Below are positions 1 to 9,013 of a stretch of DNA of 64,000 bases, piece after piece. The translations under genes and the position numbers were made by a program. The stretch is from CAMAVH01 sp964628235. Its GTDB lineage: Bacteria > Pseudomonadota > Alphaproteobacteria > SMXQ01. The notes beneath the pieces are model-generated. The model did not search any database and was not told where the DNA came from. It saw only the letters and a program-made list of their open reading frames with translations. The stretch covers positions 1-64,000 of the forward strand of contig CAZVLU010000009.1 in assembly GCA_964628235.1 (NCBI GenBank), read 5' to 3'. Position 1 is the first letter of the stretch. Every line of letters starts with the position of its first letter.

Positions 1-392
1 CGCTGGCTCTGGCGCAGATGATCTTCGGCGGCGTCTTCGAGCGCTTCCCGCGCCTCAAGGTGCTCGCGGTGCATGGCGGCGGCTTCCTGCCCTTCTATCT
101 CGGCCGCTTCGAACAGGCGTTCCGCGAACGCAAGGAATGTCGCGTTCACATCCAGCGACCGCCCAAGGACTATGTGAAGCAGATCTACTTCGACACCGTG
201 GTGTTCGAACCGGAGGCCATCGCCTATCTCGTCGCCCTGGTCGGCGCCGATCATGTGCTGATGGGCTCGGACCGTCCGTTCGACATGGGCGACAACGACC
301 CGGTCGGACTGGTGCGCCGCGTGCCGGGCCTGAGCCAAGTCGATCAGGCCAAAATTCTCGGCGGGAACGCGCAAACCCTGCTCGGACTTTAG
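1..392 (+). CDS. Amidohydrolase (ACMSD-like, COG2159 family), C-terminal part; 5' end outside window
   Basis: The reading frame is open from the first bases of the window to a TAG stop, so this is the last ~130 residues of a longer protein. It matches the C-terminal part of the amidohydrolase-2 (ACMSD-type) TIM barrel: FGGVFERFPRLKVLAVHGGG carries the late metal-binding histidine, and MGSDRPFDMGD carries the catalytic/metal aspartate strand. Family members are metal-dependent decarboxylases or hydrolases acting on small aromatic or dicarboxylic acids in the cytoplasm. The substrate cannot be told from this fragment. No gene overlaps it and the next gene starts ~120 bp downstream. Confidence 0.85.
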   Translation, partial: LALAQMIFGGVFERFPRLKVLAVHGGGFLPFYLGRFEQAFRERKECRVHIQRPPKDYVKQIYFDTVVFEPEAIAYLVALVGADHVLMGSDRPFDMGDNDPVGLVRRVPGLSQVDQAKILGGNAQTLLGL

Positions 393-511
393 CCGATCAC
401 GTTCCGCTCATGACGTTTCGGTGAGGACCGTCGCGCGGCGCTTTACCGTAGCGTCGCTGACGCTTATCCTGGGCTTCGCCGTCGCATGACATGATCGTAT
501 GGGAGGCTTCC

Positions 512-886
512 ATGAGCCGGACGACTTCTCGCTTGGTCTATCGCTTGCCGATGATTTCCGGCGCTGTGTTGCTCGCCAGCGCCGGCGCGGCCTTCGCGCA
601 TCACGGCTGGAGCAGTTATGAGACCGCCAAGGTCTTCACCATCACCGGCCCGGTGCTGGAGCTGCGTTACCAGAACCCGCACGGCGAGCTGTGGCTCGAT
701 CACGGCGGCCAACGCTGGACGGTAACGCTCGCGCCGACCACGCGCATGGATTCGCGCGGCCTCAACGCCGCCGATCTCGCCGTCGGCAAGACGGTCACGG
801 TCGAAGGCTACCCGAACAAGGCGCAAAACGCCGAAATGCGCGCCGAGCGCATCACCGTCGCCGGCAAAACCGTCGAGCTGCGCTGA
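512..886 (+). CDS. DUF6152-like small secreted/periplasmic protein
   Basis: A 124-residue protein with a clear Sec signal peptide (basic start, hydrophobic stretch, cleavage near AFAHHGW). The mature part begins HHGWSSY and contains a small beta-rich domain with NPHGELWL, as in DUF6152 proteins, which are exported proteins of unknown function resembling OB-fold/copper-binding families. An in-frame ATG lies at 491, but a GGGAGG motif just before the ATG at 512 supports the shorter form, which also gives a normal signal peptide. Its TGA overlaps the ATG of the next gene (TGATG), so the two are probably translated as a pair. Function unknown; the family assignment is from sequence recall. Confidence 0.75.
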   Translation: MSRTTSRLVYRLPMISGAVLLASAGAAFAHHGWSSYETAKVFTITGPVLELRYQNPHGELWLDHGGQRWTVTLAPTTRMDSRGLNAADLAVGKTVTVEGYPNKAQNAEMRAERITVAGKTVELR

Positions 887-1374
887 TGCATCATCCGGTC
901 GGCCCCGCCTGGGCGGAAGCCATCGAGGATTCCGCCCTCGGCGAGCTGATGCGCGAAAGCCTGCTCGCCTATCCGGCCGCCAACCTGCTGCATATTTTTG
1001 GGATCGCCCTGCTCGTCGGGCCGATTCTCGCGTTCGATCTCCGCTTGCTCGGCGTCGCGCGCGCCGTCGCGCTGCCCGCCGCTTCGAAATTGCTGACGCC
1101 CATCGCGATCACCGGTCTTTTGTTGATGATCGTCAGTGGCCCGCCGCTATTTGCCGCCGACGCCGGGCCGCTCGCCTTGCATCCGTTGATGCAGGCGAAA
1201 ATGGCGCTCATGACGCTGGCGATCGCCAACGCCCTGCTTTTTCGCTGGCTGTGGCAGAAGCGCCTCGCCGAATGGGACTTTGCGCCGCCCGCCTTCGGAC
1301 GCGCCCAAGCCGTCGCCTCCGTAGTGCTATGGTTGACTATCGCCGCCTGCGGACGCCTGATCGCCTACATGTGA
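886..1374 (+). CDS. Small integral membrane protein (DUF6644-like)
   Basis: A 162-residue protein with about four hydrophobic segments (around YPAANLLHIFGIALLVGPIL, LLTPIAITGLLLMIVSGPPL, KMALMTLAIANALLF and ASVVLWLTIAACGRLIAYM). The ATG overlaps the stop of the DUF6152 gene, indicating translational coupling. The His in the first membrane helix (NLLHIFG) and the overall layout resemble DUF6644 membrane proteins, which often accompany DUF6152. The pair could be a small membrane redox or metal-handling unit, but nothing in the sequence proves that. Confidence 0.75.
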   Translation: MHHPVGPAWAEAIEDSALGELMRESLLAYPAANLLHIFGIALLVGPILAFDLRLLGVARAVALPAASKLLTPIAITGLLLMIVSGPPLFAADAGPLALHPLMQAKMALMTLAIANALLFRWLWQKRLAEWDFAPPAFGRAQAVASVVLWLTIAACGRLIAYM

Positions 1375-1414
1375 CCGGCTTATGCGCCGGCGCGCGCTGT
1401 GCTAACAATCGACC

Positions 1415-2188
1415 ATGCGCACCATTCTCGTCATCGGCATCGGCGCCGGCGATCCCGACTATATGACCGTGCAGGCCATCAAGGCGCTGAACCGGGTCGA
1501 TGTCATTTTCCTGCCGAACAAGGGCGCGGAGAAAGATGGCTTGCAGAAGCTGCGCCGCGACATCTGCGCGCGCTTCATCGAAGGGCGCAGCCCGCGCTTT
1601 GCCGAAATGCGCCTGCCCGAGCGCGACATCGCCGCGACGCCCGACTATAAAAACAACATCGACGCCTGGCGTGCCGGCGTCGCCGCGCAATATGAAAAAT
1701 TCATGTCGGATGAATTGGCCGACGGGCAATGCGGCGGGTTCCTGGTCTGGGGCGACCCGGCGATCTACGACGGCACCATCCGCATCCTCGACGAAATAGC
1801 CGCCAAGGGAACGCTCGCCTTCGACTATGAAATGATTCCCGGCATCAGCAGCGTCTCGGCGCTTGCCGCGCGCCACCGCGTGCCGCTCAACGGCGTCGGC
1901 GAAGCGATTCAGATCACCACCGGGCGCAAGCTCGAGGCTGGCTGGCCGGACAGCGCGGAAAATCTCGTCGTCATGCTCGACGGCCGCCATGCCTATGCGG
2001 GATTGCCCGCCGACGACGTGGAGATTTTCTGGGGCGCCTATGTCGGCACGCCCGACGAGATTCTCATTTCCGGCCCACTCCTTGAGACCGCTCCGAAAAT
2101 CGCCGAAGCGCATAAGGCGGCGCGCGCCAAGCATGGCTGGATCATGGACAGCTACATCTTGCGTCGGATATCCGTCAAAATTCCGTGA
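1415..2188 (+). CDS. cobF: Precorrin-6A synthase (deacetylating), CobF
   Basis: A 257-residue SAM-dependent methyltransferase of the tetrapyrrole methylase fold. The N-terminus MRTILVIGIGAGDPDYMTVQ is the family's glycine-rich first strand with the GDPD motif. The middle segment FLVWGDPAIYDGTIRIL and the later IPGISSVSALAARH are the second and third conserved blocks. CobF methylates C1 of precorrin-5 and releases the extruded acetyl unit as acetate in the aerobic (oxygen-dependent) cobalamin route; its length matches known CobF proteins. No other cob biosynthesis gene is adjacent, so it stands apart from the main cluster. A B12-related adenosyltransferase lies at 49.6 kb. Confidence 0.93.
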   Translation: MRTILVIGIGAGDPDYMTVQAIKALNRVDVIFLPNKGAEKDGLQKLRRDICARFIEGRSPRFAEMRLPERDIAATPDYKNNIDAWRAGVAAQYEKFMSDELADGQCGGFLVWGDPAIYDGTIRILDEIAAKGTLAFDYEMIPGISSVSALAARHRVPLNGVGEAIQITTGRKLEAGWPDSAENLVVMLDGRHAYAGLPADDVEIFWGAYVGTPDEILISGPLLETAPKIAEAHKAARAKHGWIMDSYILRRISVKIP

Positions 2189-2462
2189 GCCATTGCCACA
2201 AATGAAGCCTGGCGGCGTTTATCGCTTGAAAGCCTCTCATGCCATCCTAAATAGCCGTCACACGAGAGATCCGGGCCCCTCTGGCGATTCGACAGGATCG
2301 TGATGTCGGACTCTTCCACCTGAGCGATGGCTTGCGCCACCAGTCGATTGGGAGACCGCCTTTGGCTTGAGACCCTCGATGCCTTCCCCTCCCGTTAAAC
2401 GATCCCTCGCTTCAACGCCGCATCGGCGCTGACTGACTGCCCATCAGCAAAAGGCTATCCTC

Positions 2463-3203
2463 ATGTTCGACGCAAAACGCCTCCTCGATCAGTTTCTCGG
2501 CGCGCAGACCGGCGGCGCAGGCATGGCCGGCGGCGCGGGATCGTCGCTCGGCGACATTGCAAAGACTCTCGGCGGCCAGTTCGGCGGCGGCGGCCTCGCT
2601 GGCGGAGCGCTCGCTGGCGGACTTGCCGGATTACTGCTCGGCACCAAGACAGGCCGCAAGATCGGCGGGTCGGCTCTCAAGGTCGGCGGCATGGCCGTGG
2701 TCGGCGCCCTGGCCTACAAAGCCTATCGCAATTGGCAGGACGGCAGGACACCGAGTGCTGACGCGACCCAACAGACGCCGATGCTGCCGCCGCCAGCGGG
2801 CACACCGTTCAATCCCACCGGCGAAGCCGCGCAGCAATCGCTCGGCCGCACGCTGTTGCGCGCCATGATCTCGGCTGCGAAGGCCGACGGCCATCTCGAT
2901 GCGGCGGAGCAATCCAAAGTGTTTGCCGCGATGGACAAATTCGCCCTCGATGCCGACGACAAGGCCTTCGTGATGGATGAATTGCGCGCGCCGCTCGATA
3001 TCGATAGCGTCGCACAGGCGGCACGCACGCCGGAGGAAGCGGCGGAGATCTATACCGTCTCTTTGATGGCCATCGATGTCGACAGTCCGGCCGAGCGCGG
3101 CTATCTCGCGCTGCTCGCAGCCCGCCTCAAGCTCGAAGACGCTCTGGTCGCCCATCTTCATGCCACTGTCGAGGGCGCGACGGAGCCGGCAGCGCGGGCC
3201 TAA
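2463..3203 (+). CDS. DUF533 / TerB-like tellurite-resistance family protein (YebE-like)
   Basis: A 246-residue protein. Residues ~1-60 are a glycine/alanine-rich, low-complexity stretch (AGGAGSSLGDIAKTLGGQF), followed by a membrane-associated helix (KVGGMAVVGALAYKAYRNW). Residues ~115-240 form an all-helical TerB-like domain with the acidic KADGHLDAAEQSKVF and DSPAERGYLALLAARL blocks, which in the family coordinate metal. Homologues such as E. coli YebE are inner-membrane proteins of unknown role, sometimes stress induced. The 274-bp stretch upstream shows no other gene. AAGG lies ~9 bp before the ATG. Confidence 0.85.
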   Translation: MFDAKRLLDQFLGAQTGGAGMAGGAGSSLGDIAKTLGGQFGGGGLAGGALAGGLAGLLLGTKTGRKIGGSALKVGGMAVVGALAYKAYRNWQDGRTPSADATQQTPMLPPPAGTPFNPTGEAAQQSLGRTLLRAMISAAKADGHLDAAEQSKVFAAMDKFALDADDKAFVMDELRAPLDIDSVAQAARTPEEAAEIYTVSLMAIDVDSPAERGYLALLAARLKLEDALVAHLHATVEGATEPAARA

Positions 3204-3250
3204 ACTATGGCCCGCAGGTCTGGCGGGCGAGACAGAAAGAAGGTCAGCCG

Positions 3251-4123
3251 ATGGCAATAGTCGACGCGGCGAAGAGCGGCACTTTTTCCATCGGCGGCGC
3301 AACGCCGGTCCATCGGCTCGGCTTCGGCGCCATGCGCGTCACCGGCCCCGGCATTTGGGGCTTGCCGGCGGATAAGGCGAGCGCGCTGCGCACGCTCAAG
3401 CGCCTGCCCGAAATCGGCGTCGATTTCATCGACACCGCCGACAGCTACGGCCCCGATGTGTCGGAAGAGCTGCTCGCCGAAGCGCTGCATCCTTATGATG
3501 GCTTGTTCATCGCCACCAAGGGCGGCCTGACGCGGCCCGGGCCCGACCGCTGGATTCCCAACGGCAAGCCGGACTACCTGATTGCCCAGGCGAAAAAGAG
3601 CCTGCAGAAACTGCGCCTCGAACAAATCGATCTGTGGCAATTGCATCGCATCGATCCGCGCGTGCCGGCCGGCGAGCAATTCGGCGCGATCAAGCATCTG
3701 CTCGACACGGGCCTCATCAAATATGCCGGCCTCAGCGAAGTCGGCGTCGACCAGATCAAGGCCGCAGCCAAGGTCTTCCCGGTCGCCACTGTGCAGAATC
3801 ATTATAACCTCGCCAGCCGCGAGCATGAGGCCGTCGTCGACTATTGCGAAGCCCAGGGCATCGGCTTCATCCCCTGGTATCCGCTGGCTGCCGGCGATCT
3901 CGCCAAGCCCGGTTCGCCGCTCGACGCTATCGCCAAAAATCACGGCGCGAGCCCAAGCCAAATCGCGCTGGCCTGGATTCTCAAGCGCAGTCCGGTCATG
4001 CTGCCGATCCCCGGCACGTCGAAGATCGCGCATTTGGACGAGAACGTCGCGGCGGCCGACATCGCGCTGAGCGACGAAGACTTCGCCGCGCTGGACGGCG
4101 CCAGCAAAACATTCAAGGTTTGA
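3251..4123 (+). CDS. Aldo/keto reductase
   Basis: A 290-residue NADPH-dependent TIM-barrel oxidoreductase. The catalytic tetrad can be read in order: Asp and Tyr in DTADSYGPDV, Lys in IATKGGL and His in WQLHRID. The C-terminal cofactor-binding segment PIPGTSKIAHLDENVAAADI is typical of the YajO/IolS-type AKR group. A good ribosome site (AGAAGG) lies before the ATG. It is followed after 11 bp by msrB on the same strand, so the two are probably co-transcribed, suggesting a detoxification or oxidative-repair unit. The natural carbonyl substrate is not evident. Confidence 0.92.
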   Translation: MAIVDAAKSGTFSIGGATPVHRLGFGAMRVTGPGIWGLPADKASALRTLKRLPEIGVDFIDTADSYGPDVSEELLAEALHPYDGLFIATKGGLTRPGPDRWIPNGKPDYLIAQAKKSLQKLRLEQIDLWQLHRIDPRVPAGEQFGAIKHLLDTGLIKYAGLSEVGVDQIKAAAKVFPVATVQNHYNLASREHEAVVDYCEAQGIGFIPWYPLAAGDLAKPGSPLDAIAKNHGASPSQIALAWILKRSPVMLPIPGTSKIAHLDENVAAADIALSDEDFAALDGASKTFKV

Positions 4124-4134
4124 AGGAGCGCAGC

Positions 4135-4533
4135 ATGGACAAGGTTTTTCCGGTCACCCATACGGATGCCGAATGGCGCGCGAAATTGACGCCGGAACAA
4201 TATTACATCATGCGCGAGCATGGCACCGAGCGCCCTGGCAGCTGCGCGCTGCTGCATGAAAAGCGCGCCGGCAGCTTCGCCTGCGTCGGCTGCGGCACGC
4301 CGCTGTTTCGCGCCACAACCAAGTTCGAGAGCGGCACCGGCTGGCCGAGTTTCGACCAGCCCCTGCCCGGCGCGACAGAAAGCACGACCGACCGTAGCCA
4401 TGGCATGACCCGCACCGAGGTGCATTGCGCGACTTGCGGCAGCCATCTCGGCCATGTCTTTCCCGACGGCCCGCCGCCGACCGGCGAGCGCTATTGTATC
4501 AACGGCGTGGCGCTCACCTTCACGCCAGAATGA
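4135..4533 (+). CDS. msrB: Peptide-methionine (R)-S-oxide reductase MsrB
   Basis: A 132-residue cytoplasmic repair enzyme that reduces the R epimer of methionine sulfoxide in proteins, using thioredoxin. The two zinc-binding pairs are visible as CVGC (in FACVGCGTPLF) and CATC (in HCATCGSHLGHVF). The catalytic cysteine is in RYCINGVAL, and the substrate pocket is GTGWPSFDQP. The length is that of the single-domain MsrB family, with no fused MsrA. AAGGAG precedes the ATG closely and the aldo/keto reductase gene ends 11 bp upstream. Confidence 0.96.
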   Translation: MDKVFPVTHTDAEWRAKLTPEQYYIMREHGTERPGSCALLHEKRAGSFACVGCGTPLFRATTKFESGTGWPSFDQPLPGATESTTDRSHGMTRTEVHCATCGSHLGHVFPDGPPPTGERYCINGVALTFTPE

Positions 4534-4571
4534 CGGCTGGCAAAGCCGGGCCTCGCCGGGCATAAGAGGGC

Positions 4572-5816
4572 GTGAAAAAAGCCGCCCCCAAGCCCCGCAA
4601 GAAGACCGCGCCCAAAAGCGCCCGCCGCGTCGCCGTTATCGGCGCCGGTCCCGCCGGCTTGATGGCCGCCGAAGTCATGGCGACGGCGGGCCTCGCCGTC
4701 ACGGTTTTCGATCGCATGCCGAGCGTCGGCCGCAAATTCCTCATGGCGGGCCGCGGCGGACTCAATCTCACCCATTCCGAGCCGATCGAGAAATTCCGCG
4801 CGCGCTATGGCGCGGCGGAATCTTGGATGACGCCGCGGCTCGATGCCTTCTCGCCGACCGATCTGAGCGCCTGGGTCGAAGAGCTCGGCCAGGAAACCTT
4901 CATCGGCTCGAGCGGCCGCGTCTTTCCTAAGGCGATGAAAGCGAGCCCGCTGCTGCGCGCCTGGCTGACGCGCCTGGACAGCCAAGGTGTCCGCTTCGAG
5001 ACGCGCGCCGAGTGGACCGGCTGGGATCTCGCCGGCGGTCTCGCCTTCGCCGGCCACGACGCCATTGACGCCGACGCGACCGTGCTAGCGCTCGGCGGCG
5101 CCTCCTGGCCCAAGCTCGGCGCCGACGGTGGCTGGACGGCGCTGTTGCCCGAGATCGACATCGCGCCGCTGCGCGCCAGCAATTGCGGCTTCGCCGTCGC
5201 CTGGTCCGACATCTTCCGCGACAAACATGCCGGCCAGCCGCTCAAGCGCATCGCGCTGACCATCGGCAATCAGAGGGTGCGCGGCGAAGCCGTGGTCACA
5301 GCGGCAGGCATCGAAGGCGGCGCAGTCTATGCGCTGTCGGCGTCGGCGCGCGACATGATCGCACGGCAGGGCGTCGCCGTGCTCTATATCGATCTGCTGC
5401 CGGACATCAAGATCGAGGCGCTTGCCGAAAATCTCGGCGCGGGGCGCGGCGGCGATTCGCTGTCCAACATCTTGCGCAAGCGCGCGAACCTGCCGCCCGT
5501 CGCCATCGGCCTGGTGCAGGAAGCGCTGCATGACGGCGAGACGAAGTCGCTCGTCGAACTGATCAAGGGCGTCCCGGTCCGCCTGACCGCCCCGTTCGAC
5601 ATCGCTCGCGCGATCTCGACGGCTGGCGGCATCGCGCTCTCTGAACTTGACGAAAACTTGATGCTGCGAAAGCGGCCAGGCGTCTTCGCCTGCGGCGAGA
5701 TGCTCGATTGGGAGGCGCCGACCGGCGGTTATCTGCTGCAAGGCTGCATGGCGACCGGCGCCGCGGCGGGGCGGGGCGTCGTCGAGTGGCTCGGGCAAGA
5801 GTCAAGTCGCGACTGA
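4572..5816 (+). CDS. TIGR03862/HI0933-family FAD-dependent oxidoreductase
   Basis: A 414-residue flavoprotein starting at GTG, preceded by AAGAGG. A basic tail of ~17 residues (KKAAPKPRKKTAPKSARR) comes before the FAD-binding Rossmann motif GAGPAGLMAAE. The conserved GRKFLMAGRGGLNLTHSE block and the C-terminal GEMLDWEAPTGGYLLQGCMATG flavin loop place it in the HI0933/YhiN-like group, in the TIGR03862 branch common in alphaproteobacteria. The reaction is unknown; relatives include BaiN. It follows msrB by ~40 bp and may belong to the same transcription unit. Confidence 0.9.
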   Translation: MKKAAPKPRKKTAPKSARRVAVIGAGPAGLMAAEVMATAGLAVTVFDRMPSVGRKFLMAGRGGLNLTHSEPIEKFRARYGAAESWMTPRLDAFSPTDLSAWVEELGQETFIGSSGRVFPKAMKASPLLRAWLTRLDSQGVRFETRAEWTGWDLAGGLAFAGHDAIDADATVLALGGASWPKLGADGGWTALLPEIDIAPLRASNCGFAVAWSDIFRDKHAGQPLKRIALTIGNQRVRGEAVVTAAGIEGGAVYALSASARDMIARQGVAVLYIDLLPDIKIEALAENLGAGRGGDSLSNILRKRANLPPVAIGLVQEALHDGETKSLVELIKGVPVRLTAPFDIARAISTAGGIALSELDENLMLRKRPGVFACGEMLDWEAPTGGYLLQGCMATGAAAGRGVVEWLGQESSRD

Positions 5817-5902
5817 GGCGTGGCGCGGTCAAAAAGCGCTTGCCGCTCTCGGCGACCCACAGTTACCATACTGAAGTGTCAATCTAAAAAGAACACGCCG
5901 CC

Positions 5903-5914
5903 ATAAGCGCTTAT
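5903..5914. promoter_or_regulatory. 12-bp perfect palindrome ATAAGCGCTTAT, possible operator before the ABC transporter operon
   Basis: ATAAGCGCTTAT is self-complementary. Its core AAGCGCTT also occurs at 5834-5841, 71 bp upstream. Both lie in the 280-bp gap before the ABC transporter genes, a fitting place for a regulator site. No matching regulator is identified, and a chance origin is possible. Confidence 0.3.
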
Positions 5915-5983
5915 ATGCGCAAGGCGAGAACAACTGCCCGCGTCTTTTCCTATAAGACCGGGCGGCAGGGGGAGGAAGTTCGC

Positions 5984-6100
5984 ATGCCAGTCGCGCTCGG
6001 CGACTCTGAGCATGTCGGTGGCCGGATGCTTGGCCCACTTACGATGCTCGCACCGACGCTCAGGTCTTTTGCGGCGGCTATCTGGTCAGCGCCGCGATGA
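5984..6100 (+). CDS. Possible 38-residue leader peptide ORF coupled to the ABC permease gene
   Basis: An ATG at 5984 is preceded by a strong GGGGGAGGAAG ribosome site at about 8-bp spacing. The frame runs 38 codons and ends in TGA overlapping the ATG of the permease gene (ATGA at 6097-6100). The permease ATG itself has no good ribosome site, so translation may be coupled to this short frame. The peptide is not recognised and has no clear signal or membrane segment. Alternatively it is non-coding leader and the permease starts elsewhere. Confidence 0.35.
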   Translation: MPVALGDSEHVGGRMLGPLTMLAPTLRSFAAAIWSAPR

Positions 6101-7869
6101 GCGCCGATCCGATCGCCAGCAGCTTGCGAAGGCCGCTCGACGGCGGGCGCATCAAAGCGTGGCTGCGAGATCATTGGATCAGCTTGGCCGCAGCGGCGGT
6201 GCTGATCTGGATCGTCGTCATTCCGCTGGTCTACCTCATCATCTTCAGCTTTAGGTCCGGCACCGCAGCGGCCCCTGGCGATTGGACGCTCGCCAACTAC
6301 GCGCTGGTCTACACCAGCAAGATGACGCATTCGGCGCTCGGCAACACCCTGATTTACACCCTGATGGTCGCGACGATCAGCATGGCGATCGCCGGCGGCC
6401 TGGCTTGGCTCGTCGAACGCACCGACATGCCCTATCGCGGCGCCGCCTGGGTGATGATCCTGCTGCCCATCGCGATGCCGGGTATGCTGTCGTCGATGGC
6501 GTGGATTTTGCTGCTCGGACCGCGTAGCGGATTGATCAACGTCATTCTGCGCGGATTGCTCGCACCGTTCGGTTATGACGCGCCGTCCGGGCCGATCAAC
6601 ATCTACAGCATGGAAGGCATGATCTTCGTCGAAAGCGTGCGCGGCAGCACGACGCTGTTCCTCATGCTCGTCGCCGGCTTCCGCCTGATGGACCCGGCGC
6701 TGGAAGAAGCTGCCTCGATGTCCGGCGCCCGCACCGGCTATACGCTGCGCAAAATCACCCTGCCGCTGATGTTGCCGATGCTGCTGGCGACCTGGATGTA
6801 TTCGTTCATCGGCACGCTCGACGATTTCGAGACGCCGCTGCTCATCGGCCTGCCGGCGCAAATCTTCCTGCTGCCCACGGTCATCTACTTCACGGCTTAT
6901 CTCAGTTCGAGCTGGGGCTTGGCGGCGGCCTACGCGACGATCTTCCTGCTGATCTCGGTGGTGATGGTCGTCATCTACCATCGCGTCGTGCTGCGCCGCA
7001 CCAGCCAATTCGCCACCGTTTCGGGCAAGGCCTTCCGGCCGCGGCAGATCGAGCTGGGCCGCATGCGCTGGCCGGCGCTGGGGTTGGTGATCCTCTACTT
7101 CATCTTGGCGGTGATGCTGCCGCTCTTGATCCTGGTCCTGGCGTCCCTGCTGCCCTTCTATCGGGTGCCGTCGTGGGACATGTTCAGTGAGCTGACCCTC
7201 ATCAATTACGAGCAGCTCTTCTCCAACACGCGTGTATTGCGCGCCGCGGGCAATTCGCTATGGGTCTCATTCTGGGTCGCGAGCGGCACCATGATCCTGG
7301 CCTTCCTGCTCGCCTGGGTGATCGTCCGCCAGCGCGTGCCCGGCCGGATGGTCCTCGATTCGATCGCCTTCATTCCGCACGCCATCCCGGCGGTGGTCGT
7401 CGCCGTCGCGATGATCATGTTCTACCTGTCGCCAGCCATGCAATGGACCGGCTTGTATGGCGGCCTGATCGTGCTGTCGCTGGCCTTGGTGACGCGTTTC
7501 ATCGCCTTCGCGAGCCGGACATCGAACGCGGCGATGACGCAGATCGACGCCTCGCTGGAAGAAGCCGCCTATGTCAGCGGCGCCCGCAAGGCGCGCGTCC
7601 TGGCGCGCATCCTGTTCCCGCTGCTGCTGCCGACCTTCGTCGCCGGCTGGATCTTCGTGGCGGCGAACGCGTTCCGCAATCTGAACGTATCGCTGCTTTT
7701 GTCGACGCCGCAAAACGAGCTGATCTCGGTCACGCTCTACGATTACTGGGAACGCCAGGCGGACTTCTCGATGGCATCGGCGCTCGGCGTCGTGCTCGTT
7801 GTCGGGCTCGCTTTGATCACCGTTCTCGCCAGACAACTCATCGCGCGAGGCTATTCCGGCAACGATTAG
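6097..7869 (+). CDS. ABC transporter permease, fused two-domain type (FbpB/PotBC-like)
   Basis: A 590-residue inner-membrane protein holding two complete binding-protein-dependent permease domains in one chain, as in iron(III)/polyamine-type systems. Each half carries an EAA loop that contacts the ATPase: LEEAASMSGARTGYTLRK in the first half and LEEAAYVSGARKARVLAR in the second. About twelve hydrophobic segments are visible. It is the first gene of a permease - binding protein - ATPase - FAH enzyme series on the plus strand. The substrate cannot be inferred from the permease; the FAH gene downstream points to an organic acid or amine rather than iron. Confidence 0.92.
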   Translation: MSADPIASSLRRPLDGGRIKAWLRDHWISLAAAAVLIWIVVIPLVYLIIFSFRSGTAAAPGDWTLANYALVYTSKMTHSALGNTLIYTLMVATISMAIAGGLAWLVERTDMPYRGAAWVMILLPIAMPGMLSSMAWILLLGPRSGLINVILRGLLAPFGYDAPSGPINIYSMEGMIFVESVRGSTTLFLMLVAGFRLMDPALEEAASMSGARTGYTLRKITLPLMLPMLLATWMYSFIGTLDDFETPLLIGLPAQIFLLPTVIYFTAYLSSSWGLAAAYATIFLLISVVMVVIYHRVVLRRTSQFATVSGKAFRPRQIELGRMRWPALGLVILYFILAVMLPLLILVLASLLPFYRVPSWDMFSELTLINYEQLFSNTRVLRAAGNSLWVSFWVASGTMILAFLLAWVIVRQRVPGRMVLDSIAFIPHAIPAVVVAVAMIMFYLSPAMQWTGLYGGLIVLSLALVTRFIAFASRTSNAAMTQIDASLEEAAYVSGARKARVLARILFPLLLPTFVAGWIFVAANAFRNLNVSLLLSTPQNELISVTLYDYWERQADFSMASALGVVLVVGLALITVLARQLIARGYSGND

Positions 7870-7930
7870 CCTCGCGCGCAACACAGCGTAACAAGACTGA
7901 CAAACACAACAATACCCAAGGGAGGGTGAC

Positions 7931-9013
7931 ATGAACGCGTTGAAATGCTTACTCGTCGCGGCCTGCGCCACGGCGCTGACGCCGATAGCAGGCCATGCCG
8001 CGGAAAGAAACGCGGCCGGCTTCCTTAGCTACGCCAGCCATGCCGAACTCGTCAAAGCGGCCAAAGCGGAATCGGGCACGCTGATGGTGACCTTCGCCCA
8101 GACGCAAAATGCCGTCGATGAAGTGGTCAAGCTCTTCGCCTCGACCTACGGCGTGAAGGCGGCGGGACAAGAGGTCGGCAACGCCGACTCGCGCATTCTG
8201 CTTGAGCTGAAAGCCGGCAGTCATAAAAGCGATATCGTGCATCTCGAAGAAGAGCTCGGCCTGCCGACCTACTACGAGCATCTCTACAAGGTCGACCTTC
8301 TCGGCATGGCCGAGAAGAAGGTCCTCAACATGCCAGTCAAGATGGTCAACCCGAAGCAGCCGAACGTGGCCGCGCTCGGCAGCGCACTGGCCGCGGTGAC
8401 CTACAACGCCAAGGCCCTGCCGCCCGACCTGGTGCCGAAAACCTATGAGGACCTGCTCAACCCGAAGCTGAAGAACAGCGGCCTCTTGTGGGTCGACGTC
8501 TCGCAGGCGTCGGGCCTCGCCGCGCTCTTCGTCGTGTGGGGCAAGGACAAGGTGATCGACTACACCACCAAGCTCGGCGAGCAACGCCCGGTGTGGACGA
8601 CGGGCGCCACGCGCTCGATGACGGCGATGGCTGCGGGCGAATATGCCATCGGCTCGCTCAACCACTATCATTCGCTGATCCGCATCCGCGAACAGCGCAA
8701 AGCGCCGCATTTACAAGCGGCGTTGCTCGAACCCGTGCCGGTGCGGCTCAACAACATTCTGGCGATCAACGGCAAGACGGCCATGCCGGCGACCTCGACG
8801 CTGTTCATCGAGTTCGTCGCCAGCGCCAAGGTGCAGGAGATTTTCGACCGCGAAGGTCCTGTCAAAGCGTCAGTCTTCACGGAAGGCTCGCTGCCCAACA
8901 AGCTGGTCGAAGGCAAGAAGATCGCCTTCGTCGGCTGGGATGACGTCGACGAGATCGAGCCGCTGCAAAAGCGGATCTTCGAGTCGTGGAAGTTCCCGGT
9001 CGCCACGAAATGA
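7931..9013 (+). CDS. ABC transporter periplasmic substrate-binding protein (family 1, Fbp/PotD-like)
   Basis: A 360-residue exported protein. The signal peptide is followed by a cleavage site near GHAAERN, and AAGGGAGGG is an excellent ribosome site. The body is a class II periplasmic binding fold with no lipobox, so it should be free in the periplasm. It begins with the usual AAKAESGTLMVTFAQTQ strand and has the ALAAVTYNAKALPPDLVPKTYEDLL hinge region seen in Fe3+/thiamine/2-aminoethylphosphonate-type proteins. Its TGA overlaps the ATG of the ATPase gene (ATGA). Specificity unknown. Confidence 0.9.
   Translation: MNALKCLLVAACATALTPIAGHAAERNAAGFLSYASHAELVKAAKAESGTLMVTFAQTQNAVDEVVKLFASTYGVKAAGQEVGNADSRILLELKAGSHKSDIVHLEEELGLPTYYEHLYKVDLLGMAEKKVLNMPVKMVNPKQPNVAALGSALAAVTYNAKALPPDLVPKTYEDLLNPKLKNSGLLWVDVSQASGLAALFVVWGKDKVIDYTTKLGEQRPVWTTGATRSMTAMAAGEYAIGSLNHYHSLIRIREQRKAPHLQAALLEPVPVRLNNILAINGKTAMPATSTLFIEFVASAKVQEIFDREGPVKASVFTEGSLPNKLVEGKKIAFVGWDDVDEIEPLQKRIFESWKFPVATK

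Noticed and set aside
5950..7008. Long open frame on the minus strand opposite the ABC permease
   Set aside because: Its translation is rich in His, Arg, Asp and Gln with no recognisable fold, and it mirrors the well-supported permease gene; it is an artefact of high GC content.
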